This document shows positions 1-8,484 of a stretch of DNA of 64,000 bases, piece by piece. The translations under genes were made by a program, and so were the position numbers. The notes beneath the pieces were generated by a model. The model searched no databases, was not told where the DNA came from, and worked only from the letters and a program-made list of their open reading frames with translations. Position 1 is the stretch's first letter. Every line of letters starts with the position of its first letter. Source of the DNA: Patiria pectinifera (Eukaryota; Echinodermata; Asteroidea; Valvatida; Asterinidae); NCBI GenBank assembly GCA_029964075.1, contig CM057130.1:620001-684000 (forward strand). Direction: 5' to 3'.

Positions 1-168
1 CATGCTGTCCAAAACTGTACAATAAAATTATATTACTTAGCTGACCAGTTCTTTTATGACACTGTGTGAACTGATATAGATGAAACATTTGGAAATAATG
101 GAAAATTAATAGTAGACGGAACGTGTTTTGCTTGATTTTAGTATTAGGCAGTGTCTGAAGTACATTGG

Positions 169-222
169 TATGGCTACGGCTTGCAGTATGGCTACGGCTT
201 GCAGTATGGCTATGGCTTGCAG
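169..222. repeat. 18-bp tandem repeat, three copies
   Basis: Three head-to-tail copies of TATGGCTACGGCTTGCAG; the third has one substitution. A further diverged partial unit follows near 258-276. No coding role is evident. Confidence 0.9.
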
Positions 223-232
223 TAACACGTGT

Positions 233-263
233 CTATGGGAAGTGGCTGCATCCACTTCCATAG
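233..263. repeat. short inverted repeat (hairpin)
   Basis: CTATGGGAAGTGG at 233-245 pairs with CCACTTCCATAG at 252-263, with one extra G in the left arm and a 6-base loop. It directly follows the 18-bp tandem repeat and reuses its CTATGG word. Confidence 0.75.
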
Positions 264-628
264 GCTATGGCTAGCAGTTAAATTCATATGTGTTTATCTT
301 CCATAGGAATATGTGTAGCAAGCCACTGTCAATGTACATGTACATGTACCGGTAGCCTAGACCACTATTTGCATATATTGAAATATTATGAATATCCTCC
401 ATGTCAAGATGGTATACAAACAAGCAGATGGCCATTAATTTCTGTATCATCCCTGCCCAGCCCATCAACAGCTCAAATGACCTTTATCGGTAATTACTCT
501 GCATATCATAAAACCCTTCAAGGGCAATGGGCATGGATACAAGCAGACCACTACTTCCATTAGCCAACACGCTGATGGGAAAATGCCTGGTATTTAACTA
601 GTCGTGGTATAGTGTATGACCAGTCATG

Positions 629-1078
629 CCCCGGTGAAATGAACATGGACTTTTCATGAATGTTCATGAACTGTTCGTGATCGTTCATTGCTTAAAGTAC
701 ATGAACGACCATCAAAGTTATTCAAAATATTCATGAACAGTTCATGAATGTCCTTGAACAACAAATGAGACAATCGATGTTCAAGAATTATCATGGACAA
801 CGATGTTTCATGAACACTTCATGAAACTAGTTCATCCAAATTTGTCAATTGAAATGATTGAAATGATGGACATATTTCATGAACAATTCACGAATAAAGG
901 AAACAAAGTTCATGAACAATCCATGAAGACAACAAATTTTGTGAATGAGTAAAGGACACAGGTCATGAACAATCCATGAAGAAAGGATGTATTGTGTGAA
1001 CAATTCATGAGTAAAGGAAACAGGTCATGAACAATTCATGAATAAAGGGCACATTTCATGAATAATCCTCCATAAGTT
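629..1078 (+). repeat. degenerate TTCATGAAC repeat element (copy 1)
   Basis: About 450 bases dominated by variants of the palindromic word GTTCATGAAC, interspersed with AAAGGAAACA-type linkers. The left boundary is marked by CCCCGGTGAAATGAAC. The same terminus appears inverted (TTCATTTCGCCGGGG) at the right end of the 14.0-14.4 kb copy, so this is a dispersed family and not a purely local microsatellite. The right boundary is blurred. No reading frame is recognised. Confidence 0.75.
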
Positions 1079-2517
1079 CATCAAAAGCAGTGTTCTTCAA
1101 AAGAATTTTCATGCAATGTTGATGAGTGAGCAAAATGAACCGTAAATCCCAAAAAAACAAATAAAAAAACAAAACAAAAGGAGGGGGAGTGTGTTAAAAT
1201 TTTGTACCATTACCTTCAACACAAAGCAATAAATAACAAAATAAACAAATGTTCAAGTACAATTGGGCAATTCCACGATTACTCACGTTACATTTTTGAT
1301 GTACATGTACTTTTGAGTTTCCTTGGGCTGTAATTACCTTACTGGAAAGGTTTAATGACTGTTATCCCCATGGTAGATAGAGCATTAGACCTACCTAAGC
1401 ACCAAAGATGACATCCAGAAAAATGTGTTATGTATGATAAACAAGACGCACAAAATCGGTTACTCACGTTACGAAAATGTTGGAAGGAAAAAAGGGGGGG
1501 GGGGGCCTCCAGAAGTCCTTCCTTTTTTTTCCAAAAAGGCAGGACGCTAAACATGTTTTTATTTTTTTATTCGGCCTCAGGTCATGTAGGGGGGAAACAA
1601 ATTCCCATTTTTTTGTGTGAAAGGTAATAATTGGTGGTTTTGGGTTTTTTCCCCACTCATTTTTCGCACAAAACAAATTACGGTAGGGGCTGTCAGAATA
1701 GGGTAGGTAGGGAAACCGGAAGCAGAACTAATTTTGGGATCCCTATTCCTTTTATTTAAATTTCATCTGAAATGCCTAATTTCATTAAACAGGTGTGAGC
1801 GCCTGCGTAGATGTGATATAGTCCACCATATTTTAAGGAGCCTTGATCGGCAAATTTTGTCGTAATATGAATTCCCGATAAAGTGAACGTGCAAAGGCTG
1901 CATGCCAAGTTTGAGGCCGAAAGATTTTCTTGAAAAAAAAACCACCAAAATCAGTAACTTTTTGCTCACGGTCAAGGCAGCATGGGCAGTATGAGTATGG
2001 CCCCTAGCACAGAGTCTACTCTTCTGTGTGGCCATATTAACATGAATAGGAAAGAATGTATAGTATCCAGACGCCACATTAGCGGCTGTGTACAAAGTCT
2101 ATGGAGAATCAAGAAAATTATATTAAGTATTTCCTAACAAAAGTGGAAAAGTTTCTCAGTCCCAGATTCATGCCCTTTTAATTTCAACGTTTGTGCAATG
2201 ACTGACCAGCTTTAGTGAGATGATGTGAACTATTATGTTGAAGAAAAAAGTGGCGTCACAACAAAGGTTACAACATTCTTTCCAAAAGAGATTGCTTCGG
2301 GCTGCACACGTCATTTTGACAAATAATTAGCTATTTGCAAAAGTCATTTCTTAAAATGGAACAGGTAAAAAAAAAGGGGGAGGTGTCCTAAAATAAACTG
2401 CACCATTATTATCTGATGAAACATGCACAATGGTCAATGTATCCTGGAGTCACCATAATTGACGCAGATAACGCTTGCAACGCACGCACCACATACAAAC
2501 TTATCGCGAAAATTCAC
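1079..2517. other. no gene recognised
   Basis: AT-rich DNA with homopolymer runs, including a poly-G run near 1494-1506 and A/T runs near 1150-1180 and 1930-1945. Open frames here are short and show no known domain. Confidence 0.6.
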
Positions 2518-2994
2518 CTATGCAAATTGGGGTCAACACGCCCCTCATTATGACGTCAACGTTGAGTTCGTGCTTGCGCTCTTGCCATCAATTTTAGCCC
2601 GACTCGCTTCAGTTTTATGAATGAAATCATTATGCATCGGAGAGTGAACATGCCCGAAATTTACAGTAGAAAAGCTCATGATATCTGCTTTCTTTTGCCG
2701 AAGAAAGCGTAAAAATCGATGAGCTATTGCTTGAGTTTTGATAGTTCAAACATTTTTTAGCGGTTTTTTTTTTAGGAACCAAAACTTCTTATTTTTCGAG
2801 GGAGTCCATATTTTTAATCCTAAATTTCTTTCTTCTCGAATTTGGTTGGGAAAAACCGGAATTAGTTCCATATAGAACAGGTTTTCAGCTTTGTAATGGT
2901 GTGGCACATGTGGGTGGTCGGTCTGATACGGCGATGGTCGCGAGCAATATGCATAAAAATCGCTCGCTAGAACTGCCCAAAATTGCGAATGACT
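2518..2994 (+). repeat. array repeat, copy A (full length)
   Basis: First of four direct copies of one segment (B at 5099, C at 6929, D at 7961). Shared landmarks in order: ATGCAAATT, a TGACGTCA region (2551-2558), TTTTGCCGAAGA, GGGAGTCCAT, GTGGGTGGTCGGT, GATGGTCGCGAGCAA and AAAATTGCGAATGA. Copies A and B keep about 200 internal bases that C and D both lack. No protein is recognised in any frame. Confidence 0.85.
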
Positions 2995-3606
2995 AGTGCA
3001 GGGCCAGTCGAAAATGTGCGTGTTCGGAAGGGGCAGTTGAGAACTGCAGCCCGTGCAAATAACGCACATTATTCAATGGTGTGAACGCACACTCGCAAGT
3101 TAAACGCACAAAATGTCGTCAACCCCCGGCACTGATATTTACCCCTACTGGACAATATGGTATCGCCCTACAACTGTAGGGCGTAGGGCGGTACCATATT
3201 GTATTAGAGTTGCTCAGTCGACCGCCTACATACAGTGCAGTGATGGTTGCTCAGTTAACTACAAAATGCATGTGCCCGTGCCCGTGCATGCCACTCACGT
3301 ACGAAGACATGGTGCGCGGTGCTATCGCCCTACAATGTGCCCGTCCTCTTTTCCATTGTTGCGTCATATCAAGCGCGCGCGCTCTTGCTCAAACATGACG
3401 TAAACAATTGAAAAGAACATCAGTGTGTGGAGTTCTAGGCTATATTCTGGCGCGCTAGGCTTCAGAAAATACTGCTTTTTTGCAGCTTTTTCGAGAACCG
3501 CTGGTCCAAACCACTTCAAACTTGGCACTGCACATTCGGTTGTCCCGAGCAATACACCCGCCCATTTTCAACTCCATACGGTGCCCGGTTCTGGAGATAA
3601 TCGGCG

Positions 3607-3656
<50 letters not shown>

Positions 3657-3830
3657 GATTCCTTGAATTGTAGTATAGATAGTGAAGTAATCACGTGACA
3701 TAAACACGTGCAACGTGCAGGAGATATATATAGCTCAGTGGAAGACGGTTACGAAGATTAAAGGGATCCCGTTTGATTAAAGGGATCTCGTTTGATGAAA
3801 TGTGTGTGTGTCTCTTTTTTCTGTCCCTTT
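2995..3830. other. array spacer with a (GACA)n tail region
   Basis: Non-coding stretch between array copy A and the G-rich block. The overlapping open frames at 3425-3713 all run through the GACA microsatellite and are not credible genes. The piece after about 3714 (GTGCAGGAG..., then GGTTACGAAG) resembles 8440-8480 and so belongs to the array. Confidence 0.6.
3607..3654. repeat. (GACA)12 microsatellite
   Basis: Twelve uninterrupted GACA units. Frame-independent openness of this repeat creates spurious open frames on both strands. Confidence 0.97.
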
Positions 3831-4149
3831 TACCCTGTATCCCGATGCGACGGGGTTGGACGGTGGGTTGGGGTGGGGATGGCCCGCGGGTGGGGCGGGG
3901 GAGGCCTGCAGGTGGGGTGGGGGAGGGGGAGGGGGGGGGGGAGGGGGAGGAACAAAGACACAGTGGGTGGAATATGCACATTCTTTGGTTGAATGGCCGT
4001 TGCATAATATCCCAACACCTTGAGGGGCGGGGTGGGGTCCCCTGGGTGGGGGGAAAGGAACGGGAGGGGGTACTGAGAACCAGGATAATGGAATATTTCC
4101 TGTCTTTCATTTCTTACACCTGCACCATATCAGGACCCCATGGAAGGGG
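3831..4149 (+). repeat. G-rich sub-repeat block of the array
   Basis: Strongly G-rich on the plus strand, with many runs of three or more G (densest at 3880-3950). It carries the recurrent array word TATCCCGA(CCC)...GGGG, seen again at about 5043, 5893, 6872, 7902, 8663 and 8736. It resembles 8500-8620 closely (both read CGACGGG...GTTG, then GGCCCGCGGGT). The block is interrupted at 4159 by a TIR element and resumes at 4890. Confidence 0.75.
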
Positions 4150-4158
4150 AGTGCACAT
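4150..4158. repeat. target site duplication, left copy
   Basis: AGTGCACAT, repeated exactly at 4881-4889 on the other side of the 722-bp TIR element. Confidence 0.9.
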
Positions 4159-4880
4159 TAGTCTGGTTCCCAGACCTGACAATTATTCCCGACGCTCACG
4201 TCTTAAATTGTAGGTCAGGCAGCCTCCGTGGCTAAAAATAAACATGACGACATTAATGGCCCTTTTTCAAAGCGCGGCATCGTTTCCGATTTCGCATCAT
4301 CACTTGTAGCTTTTAATGTTCTGATCAAATCTTTAAATAAATCACTTGCTTCGTAATATCATACAGCTATGATAATACAGTTTGATGTTTTTGTAAGATA
4401 ACATTGAGTAATGTTGATCTGGAATCTTCAAAATTAGGGAACCAAATAGCACTGTTAGCAGGCGGAGCCGAATGAAGACCGAGTTTTGGAAAATCTCGGT
4501 AACGGTCGTCAAATTCAAAATTGTACATGACGCAGCAAAAAGTTCGCCCGTACGATCCGAGTATATTTGATGCACAAAATCGTCGTTGAATTTCAAGTTT
4601 TCTAAATGAAAACAATGAATATTAATTATCAACTCATTTAAAATAAAATTAATAAGCAATTAGCAGTTAATTAAACCTATATTATATACTCGGAAATACT
4701 CGGGCACTATCCAATTGTCGACGAAACAACCTCGGCAAACTTCGGAAATTTTCGGAAAAAGGAGGAATTCCTCCCGTTTTAGTCACGTGACGTAAATTGT
4801 AATACATTGTATTACCGGAGGCTACCGGACCTAAGATTCATCAGGAATAGTCGGAATCTTTTGGTCTGGGAACCAGACTA
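4159..4880. mobile_element. non-autonomous TIR DNA transposon, 722 bp, 9-bp TSD
   Basis: Perfect 18-bp terminal inverted repeats: TAGTCTGGTTCCCAGACC at 4159-4176 and its reverse complement at 4863-4880. They are flanked by an exact 9-bp duplication, AGTGCACAT. Subterminal blocks also pair in part (AGCCTCCG near 4220 with CGGAGGCT near 4816). The TIR can itself fold (GTCTGG/CCAGAC). The open frame at 4342-4659 (minus) has no transposase motif I recognise. A 9-bp duplication is typical of Mutator-like or Merlin elements, but the superfamily is not established. A short relative lies at 14907-14988. Confidence 0.92.
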
Positions 4881-4889
4881 AGTGCACAT
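4881..4889. repeat. target site duplication, right copy
   Basis: AGTGCACAT, matching 4150-4158 exactly. Confidence 0.9.
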
Positions 4890-5098
4890 AAGGGGTTGCC
4901 GGTGGAGGGGGCGAGGGGAGGATGTCTCGTGAGTGTAGAGGGGGCCGGGGTAGAGTACTCAAAACCAGGAAGCTTAAAACTGGGCTCAAAAGGAGGAGGG
5001 TGGAATTTCACATTTCCTTTTCTTTTTCGGTCCTTGCAACATATCCCGACCCTAGTGGGCGGTGGGTGGTAGGGGCCCCCACCAACACAGAAATCTTG
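4890..5098 (+). repeat. array segment: AGTACTC...CCAGGA / TATCCCGACCC block
   Basis: Order of landmarks: GAGTACTCAAAACCAGGA, TGGAATTTC, GGTCCTTGCA, ATATCCCGACCC, then CAGAAATCTTGGTATGCAAAT leading into copy B. The same order precedes copies C (6557-6928) and D (7803-7960), which shows that the repeated unit is longer than the A-D segment alone. Confidence 0.8.
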
Positions 5099-5610
5099 GT
5101 ATGCAAATTAGGTAGACAGCGCCGCTCATTATAGCATCATCATGAAATTCTTGCTGACGCGCATGCCATCTACTTCGGCCAATTTTCGGCCAGACTCCTT
5201 CAGTTTTATGAATAATATCACTGTAGGCCTACATCGGAGGATGCACCTGCCAGAAATTTACATGCTTAAAGCAACAGAATGATGTCCGCTTCCTTTTGCC
5301 GAAGACAGCGTCAAAATTGTTAAATGAAAGGGTGAGATTTGACGATTAAAATATTGTTTTAGCGTTTTCCTTTTTGGAACTCAAACTTCGTATTGTCCAA
5401 GGGAGTCCATCTTTTCAATCCTGTTTTTCTTCCTTCCAACATTTTGTTTGAGATCAAATGAATTAATTCCGAGTAGTTGAGTTATTTAGCTGGCGAATGG
5501 TGTGGCCTAAGTGGGTGGTCGGTTTAATAGTGCGATGGTCGCGAGCAAAGTGCATGGAAATTTATCACTGGAACTGCCAAAAATTGCGAATGATTGTCAA
5601 TTGATCACGC
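5099..5610 (+). repeat. array repeat, copy B (full length)
   Basis: Aligns by eye with copy A over its whole length, including the internal part missing in C and D (TTCAGTTTTATGAAT, CATCGGAGGATG, TTTTGCCGAAGACAGCG). The TGACGTCA site of A, C and D is destroyed here. Confidence 0.85.
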
Positions 5611-5666
5611 CGGCTATATCCGGCCCGCCGGCACCGCAGCGTTCTAATAAAAACCCAAGATTAATA

Positions 5667-5674
5667 AAATAATC
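5667..5674. repeat. target site duplication, left copy (element E1)
   Basis: AAATAATC, repeated exactly at 5801-5808. Confidence 0.8.
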
Positions 5675-5800
5675 GGTTACACCTCTATGTTCCGACACTC
5701 CTATGTTCCGACTGCACATATTCCTATTCCTAACCCTAACCGGGAGTAACACAATCTAGGTTGTCGGAACATAGGGGTGTCGGAACATAGAGCAGTCACC
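5675..5800. mobile_element. palindromic short-unit element E1 with telomere-like centre, 8-bp TSD
   Basis: A 126-bp insertion. The arms 5683-5712 and 5763-5792 are inverted repeats matching at 29 of 30 positions. Each arm holds two copies of CTATGTTCCGAC. The centre contains CCTAACCCTAACC (5729-5741). It is flanked by AAATAATC on both sides. The outer ends GGTTAC and GTCACC are inverted relative to each other. Array copy C at 7271-7296 reads straight through the equivalent position without the insertion. Confidence 0.88.
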
Positions 5801-6066
5801 AAATAATCAAGATGTTTTGTTTTCTGATAAATGAGATGACTTTATTATTGGGAATACCACTTTCTTTTTCCCTTTCCCCTGCCCTGGATACCATATTCCG
5901 ACCCTGGGGATGGGGCGGTGGTGGGGGGGGGGGCGGAGCGTGGTGTTCAAACCACGCCAAGAGGGCTGAATTTTTTTTTCCAACAAGTGAAGTTTGTCTT
6001 TTAATTTGGTGCAATGACGTTCCCCACCAGACTTTCTTTTACTGCGATATCATGGACCGGGCCGGG
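5801..6066 (+). repeat. array segment downstream of copy B
   Basis: Begins with the right E1 target duplication, then matches 7285-7560 after copy C: CAAGATGTTTTGTTTTCTGAT, CTTTATTATTGGGA, TTCCCCTGCCCTGGATA, a G run, CCACGCCAAGAGGGCTGAA, CCAGACTTTCTTTTACTGCGA. Open frames on both strands here are products of the array sequence. Confidence 0.8.
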
Positions 6067-6074
6067 GTTGAGGC
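6067..6074. repeat. target site duplication, left copy (element E2)
   Basis: GTTGAGGC, repeated exactly at 6404-6411; a single copy is present in the unoccupied paralogous site at 7562-7569. Confidence 0.92.
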
Positions 6075-6403
6075 GGGACCGTATCATAAGTCCGATGCCT
6101 CATAGGTCCGACGCCTCATAAGTCCGAAATTTCGGTCTTATGAGGCGTCGGACTTTATTTATTCCGCCTCATAGATCCGACGCCTCATAAGTCCGACAAC
6201 GGAAAAACGAGTGTCGGACTTACGAGGCGTCGGAGCTATGAGGCGTCGACCTATGAGGCGTCGGATTTATGAAGCGTCGGACCTATGAGGCGTCGGACCT
6301 ATGAGGCGTCGGACTTATGGGCCTTTATTTGGTTAGGGGATGTGATTTTGTCGGACTTATGAGGCGTCGGACCTATGAGGCGTCAGACTTAAGAGCGGAC
6401 CCC
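6075..6403. mobile_element. palindromic short-unit element E2, 8-bp TSD
   Basis: A 329-bp element made of repeated GTCCGACGCCTCATAA-type units in its left part and the same unit inverted (TTATGAGGCGTCGGAC) in its right part. Ends are GGGACCGTATCATAAG and, inverted, GGGGTCCGCTCTTAAG. Flanks are exact 8-bp duplications, GTTGAGGC. The centre-right contains GGTTAGGGG (6339-6347). No protein is encoded. The termini match element E4 at 9577-9825. Confidence 0.92.
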
Positions 6404-6411
6404 GTTGAGGC

Positions 6412-6630
6412 CGGGTAGGGGTTGTGGGGGGGGGGGTTCCCAAAACAAAGAGGGTGGAATGTCCTTTATGTTCTTTTAGTTATTAATCTTAAGACGTGCT
6501 GCTCTTGGGGGGAGAGAGGTGGTGGGGCCGCATGAGTCGGGGGGGGGGCGGGGGTTTGAGTACTCCAAACCAGGAGGGTTGAATATCCCGGGGAGCATCA
6601 GAAGGGGAGGGCCTGGAATTTCCCAATCTT
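6412..6630 (+). repeat. array segment downstream of E2
   Basis: Matches 7570-7885 after copy C: CGGGTAGGGGTTGT, CCCAAAACAAAGAG, TTAATCTTAAGACGTGCTGC, AGTACTCCAAACCAGGAGG, GGGCCTGGAATTTC. Confidence 0.8.
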
Positions 6631-6653
6631 CTTTTTTTTTCATCATCATCATT

Positions 6654-6696
<43 letters not shown>

Positions 6697-6852
6697 GACG
6701 TCGTAGGCTACTGCCCGTTGACGCAACAACCGTCCACTTCTTCTGGGTTGTGTGACTGGTGCAGGGGTGACTTTCCTTCGCCTGAAGGGTCGCCGCAGTT
6801 AGTTCAGCCACGCTGAGGCCGCTCCACCTGGTGAGGCCGTCTATCCAGCGGA
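6631..6852 (-). mobile_element. 5'-truncated LINE 3' end with (ATG)n and poly-A tail
   Basis: About 220 bases absent at the equivalent position near 7880. Read on the minus strand, it has a coding stretch beginning RWIDGLTRWSGLS that resembles the extreme C-terminal tail seen after reverse transcriptase in several non-LTR retrotransposons (W-x-D-x-L-x-x-W-x-G-L-S). A run of ATG triplets (6641-6696) and a short A run follow. 5' truncation with a simple-repeat/A tail is the usual LINE insertion form. The family is not identified, and no clear target duplication was seen. The poly-methionine frame is a microsatellite artefact. Confidence 0.6.
6641..6696. repeat. (CAT)n microsatellite
   Basis: About 18 CAT units with one ATT interruption near the start. 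It forms the tail of the inserted LINE fragment. Confidence 0.95.
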
Positions 6853-6928
6853 GTTTGGTCCTTGCATTATATCCCGACCCTTGGGGGCAGAGGGTGGGGG
6901 CCCCGACAAACTATTTACAGAAACCTTC

Positions 6929-7244
6929 GTATGCAAATTAGGTGAACAGCTCTGCTCATGATGACGTCATCGTCAAGTTCTTGCTTTAATACGCGCATGA
7001 CATCGTCTTCGGCCAATTTCGGCCCAAGTCCCTGGGAGTCCATCTCTTCAATCCTATTTTTCATCTTTCTAACATTTGGTTCGAATTCAAATGAATTTAT
7101 TCCGAATAGTTGAGGTTTTCAGCTGTCGAATGGTGTGCCACATGTGGGTGGTCGGTTTGATAGTGCGATGGTCGCGAGCAATATGCATTGGCATTTTTCG
7201 ATCGAACAGCCAAAAATTGCAAATGATTTTCAATTGATCACGCC
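6929..7244 (+). repeat. array repeat, copy C (internally deleted)
   Basis: Same segment as A and B, but it jumps from CTTCGGCCAATTTCGGCCC almost directly to TGGGAGTCCATCTCTTC, losing about 200 bases. Copy D has essentially the same deletion, so C and D descend from one deleted unit. TGACGTCA is intact at 6962-6969. Confidence 0.87.
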
Positions 7245-7960
7245 ATCACCGCTTGCGTTCTAATAAAAAACAAGATTAATCTAAAAAGCAAGATGTTTTG
7301 TTTTCTGATGAATGATGCACCTTTATTATATTATTGGGAGTAGGCCCACCCCTTTCATTTTTCATTTCCCCTGTCCTGGATATCATATGCAGACCCCGAG
7401 CGGGGGGGGGGGGCGGGGTGTGCGGTTCAAGCCATGCCAAGAAAGCTGAAATTTGTTTTCCAACAGTGATTTTTGTCTTTTTACGGTGGTGGTGCAATTA
7501 CGTTCCCGACCAGACTTTCTTTTTTACTGCGAGATGGGACTGGGTTGGGGTGGGGGTGGGGGTTGAGGCCGGGTAGGGGTTGTTGGGGGCTGGTGGATTT
7601 ACCAAACAAAGGATTGCATTTCTTCAAGTGATTTGATTCAGACCTGCATACCCGTGGGTGGAGGGGGGAGACGGGTTGGATTTCCCAAAACAAAGAGGAT
7701 GGAATATCATTCCTGTTCTTCCAGCGGTTAATCTTAAGACGTGCTGCTCTTGGGGGTGGGGAGAGAGGGGGAGAGAGAGGGGGAGAGAGAGGTGGAGGGG
7801 TTATAGTACTCCAAACCAGGAGGGTTGAATATCCCCGGGAGAGCCGCAGATGGGGAGGGCCTGGAATTTCTAAATCTTATTTTGATTTGGTCCTTGCATT
7901 ATAATCCCGACCCTTGGGGCAGAGGGTGGGGGCCCTGACAAACTATTCACAGAAACCTTC
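7245..7960 (+). repeat. array segment between copies C and D
   Basis: Continues the repeat unit and gives uninterrupted versions of the sites where E1, E2 and the LINE fragment sit in the previous unit (7271-7296, 7562-7569 and about 7876-7890). It includes a poly-G run near 7402-7414 and a GGGGAGAGAG simple repeat at about 7757-7794. C and D starts are 1,032 bp apart, which is the cleanest estimate of the unit length. Confidence 0.82.
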
Positions 7961-8250
7961 GTATGCAACTAGGCGAACAGCTCCGCTCATGATGACGTCA
8001 TTGTCAAGTTCTTGCTTTATTACGCGCATGACATCGTCTTCGGCCAATCTCACTGGGAGTCCATCTCTTCAATCCTATTTTTCTTCTTTCCAACATTTGG
8101 TTCGAATTCAAATGAATTTATTCCGAATAGTTGAGGTTTTCAGCTGTCGAATGGTGTGCCACATGTGGGTGGTCGGTTTGATTGTGCGATGGTCGCGAGC
8201 AATATGCATGGAAATTTTTCGAAGGAACTGCCAAAAATTGCGAATGATCA
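7961..8250 (+). repeat. array repeat, copy D (internally deleted)
   Basis: Shares the internal deletion of copy C and keeps TGACGTCA at 7993-8000. After AAAATTGCGAATGATC the sequence departs from copies B and C into a CGTACG-rich palindrome. Confidence 0.87.
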
Positions 8251-8275
8251 GTATACAGTATACACGTACGTACAC

Positions 8276-8297
8276 GCTGCACGTACGTACGTGCAGC
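8276..8297. repeat. perfect 22-bp palindrome
   Basis: GCTGCACGTAC followed immediately by its exact reverse complement. A related CACGTACGTACAC lies just upstream. Confidence 0.9.
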
Positions 8298-8310
8298 AGA
8301 GCAGATCTAC

Positions 8311-8428
8311 CCGATGTTCCCCAATACCAATGTTCCCCAAATCCATAGGATTAGGGTTAGGGTTAGGGTTATATTGGTAAGGATTTCGAGGAACATGGTA
8401 TTGGGGAACATCGGAATTGGGGAACATA
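8311..8428. mobile_element. palindromic short-unit element E3 around TTAGGG repeats
   Basis: GATGTTCCCCAATACC-type units at 8313-8336 are inverted at 8390-8412, with 23 positions matching and one base missing. Further ATGTTCCCCAA units lie inside and outside. The centre holds four TTAGGG-type units (8348-8371). The architecture is that of E1. A possible imperfect target duplication (GTGCAGCAG at 8291-8299 and GTGCAGGAG at 8433-8441) is not decisive, so the outer boundaries are approximate. Confidence 0.7.
8348..8371 (+). repeat. short interstitial telomere-type repeat
   Basis: GGATTAGGGTTAGGG continuing with two more TTAGGG-type units. It is internal to element E3, so it is not a chromosome end. 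Confidence 0.9.
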
Positions 8429-8484
8429 GACATGCACCCGTGCAGGAGCTATGGAAGAAGCGTTACAAAGCAAGGATTCCGTTT

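Noticed and set aside
1130..2440. Similarity between 1180-1230 and 2365-2430 (A run, GGGGGAG, CCATTA)
   Set aside because: The match depends mostly on homopolymers; too weak to call a repeat pair.
3425..3713. Four overlapping open frames on both strands
   Set aside because: All pass through (GACA)12, which is open in all frames, and none has a recognisable domain.
3773..4110. 139- and 146-codon open frames
   Set aside because: Gly/Pro-rich translations of the G-rich array; they are shadows of low-complexity DNA.
6075..6403. CRISPR-like array of short direct repeats
   Set aside because: Units are contiguous, present in both orientations, lack unique spacers, and lie in animal DNA inside a transposon with target duplications.
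6476..6811. Open frames with long methionine or isoleucine runs
   Set aside because: They are the CAT microsatellite read in different frames; only the upstream LINE-like part is meaningful.
8348..8371. Chromosome end or telomere junction
   Set aside because: Only four TTAGGG-type units, inside a palindromic element with normal DNA on both sides.
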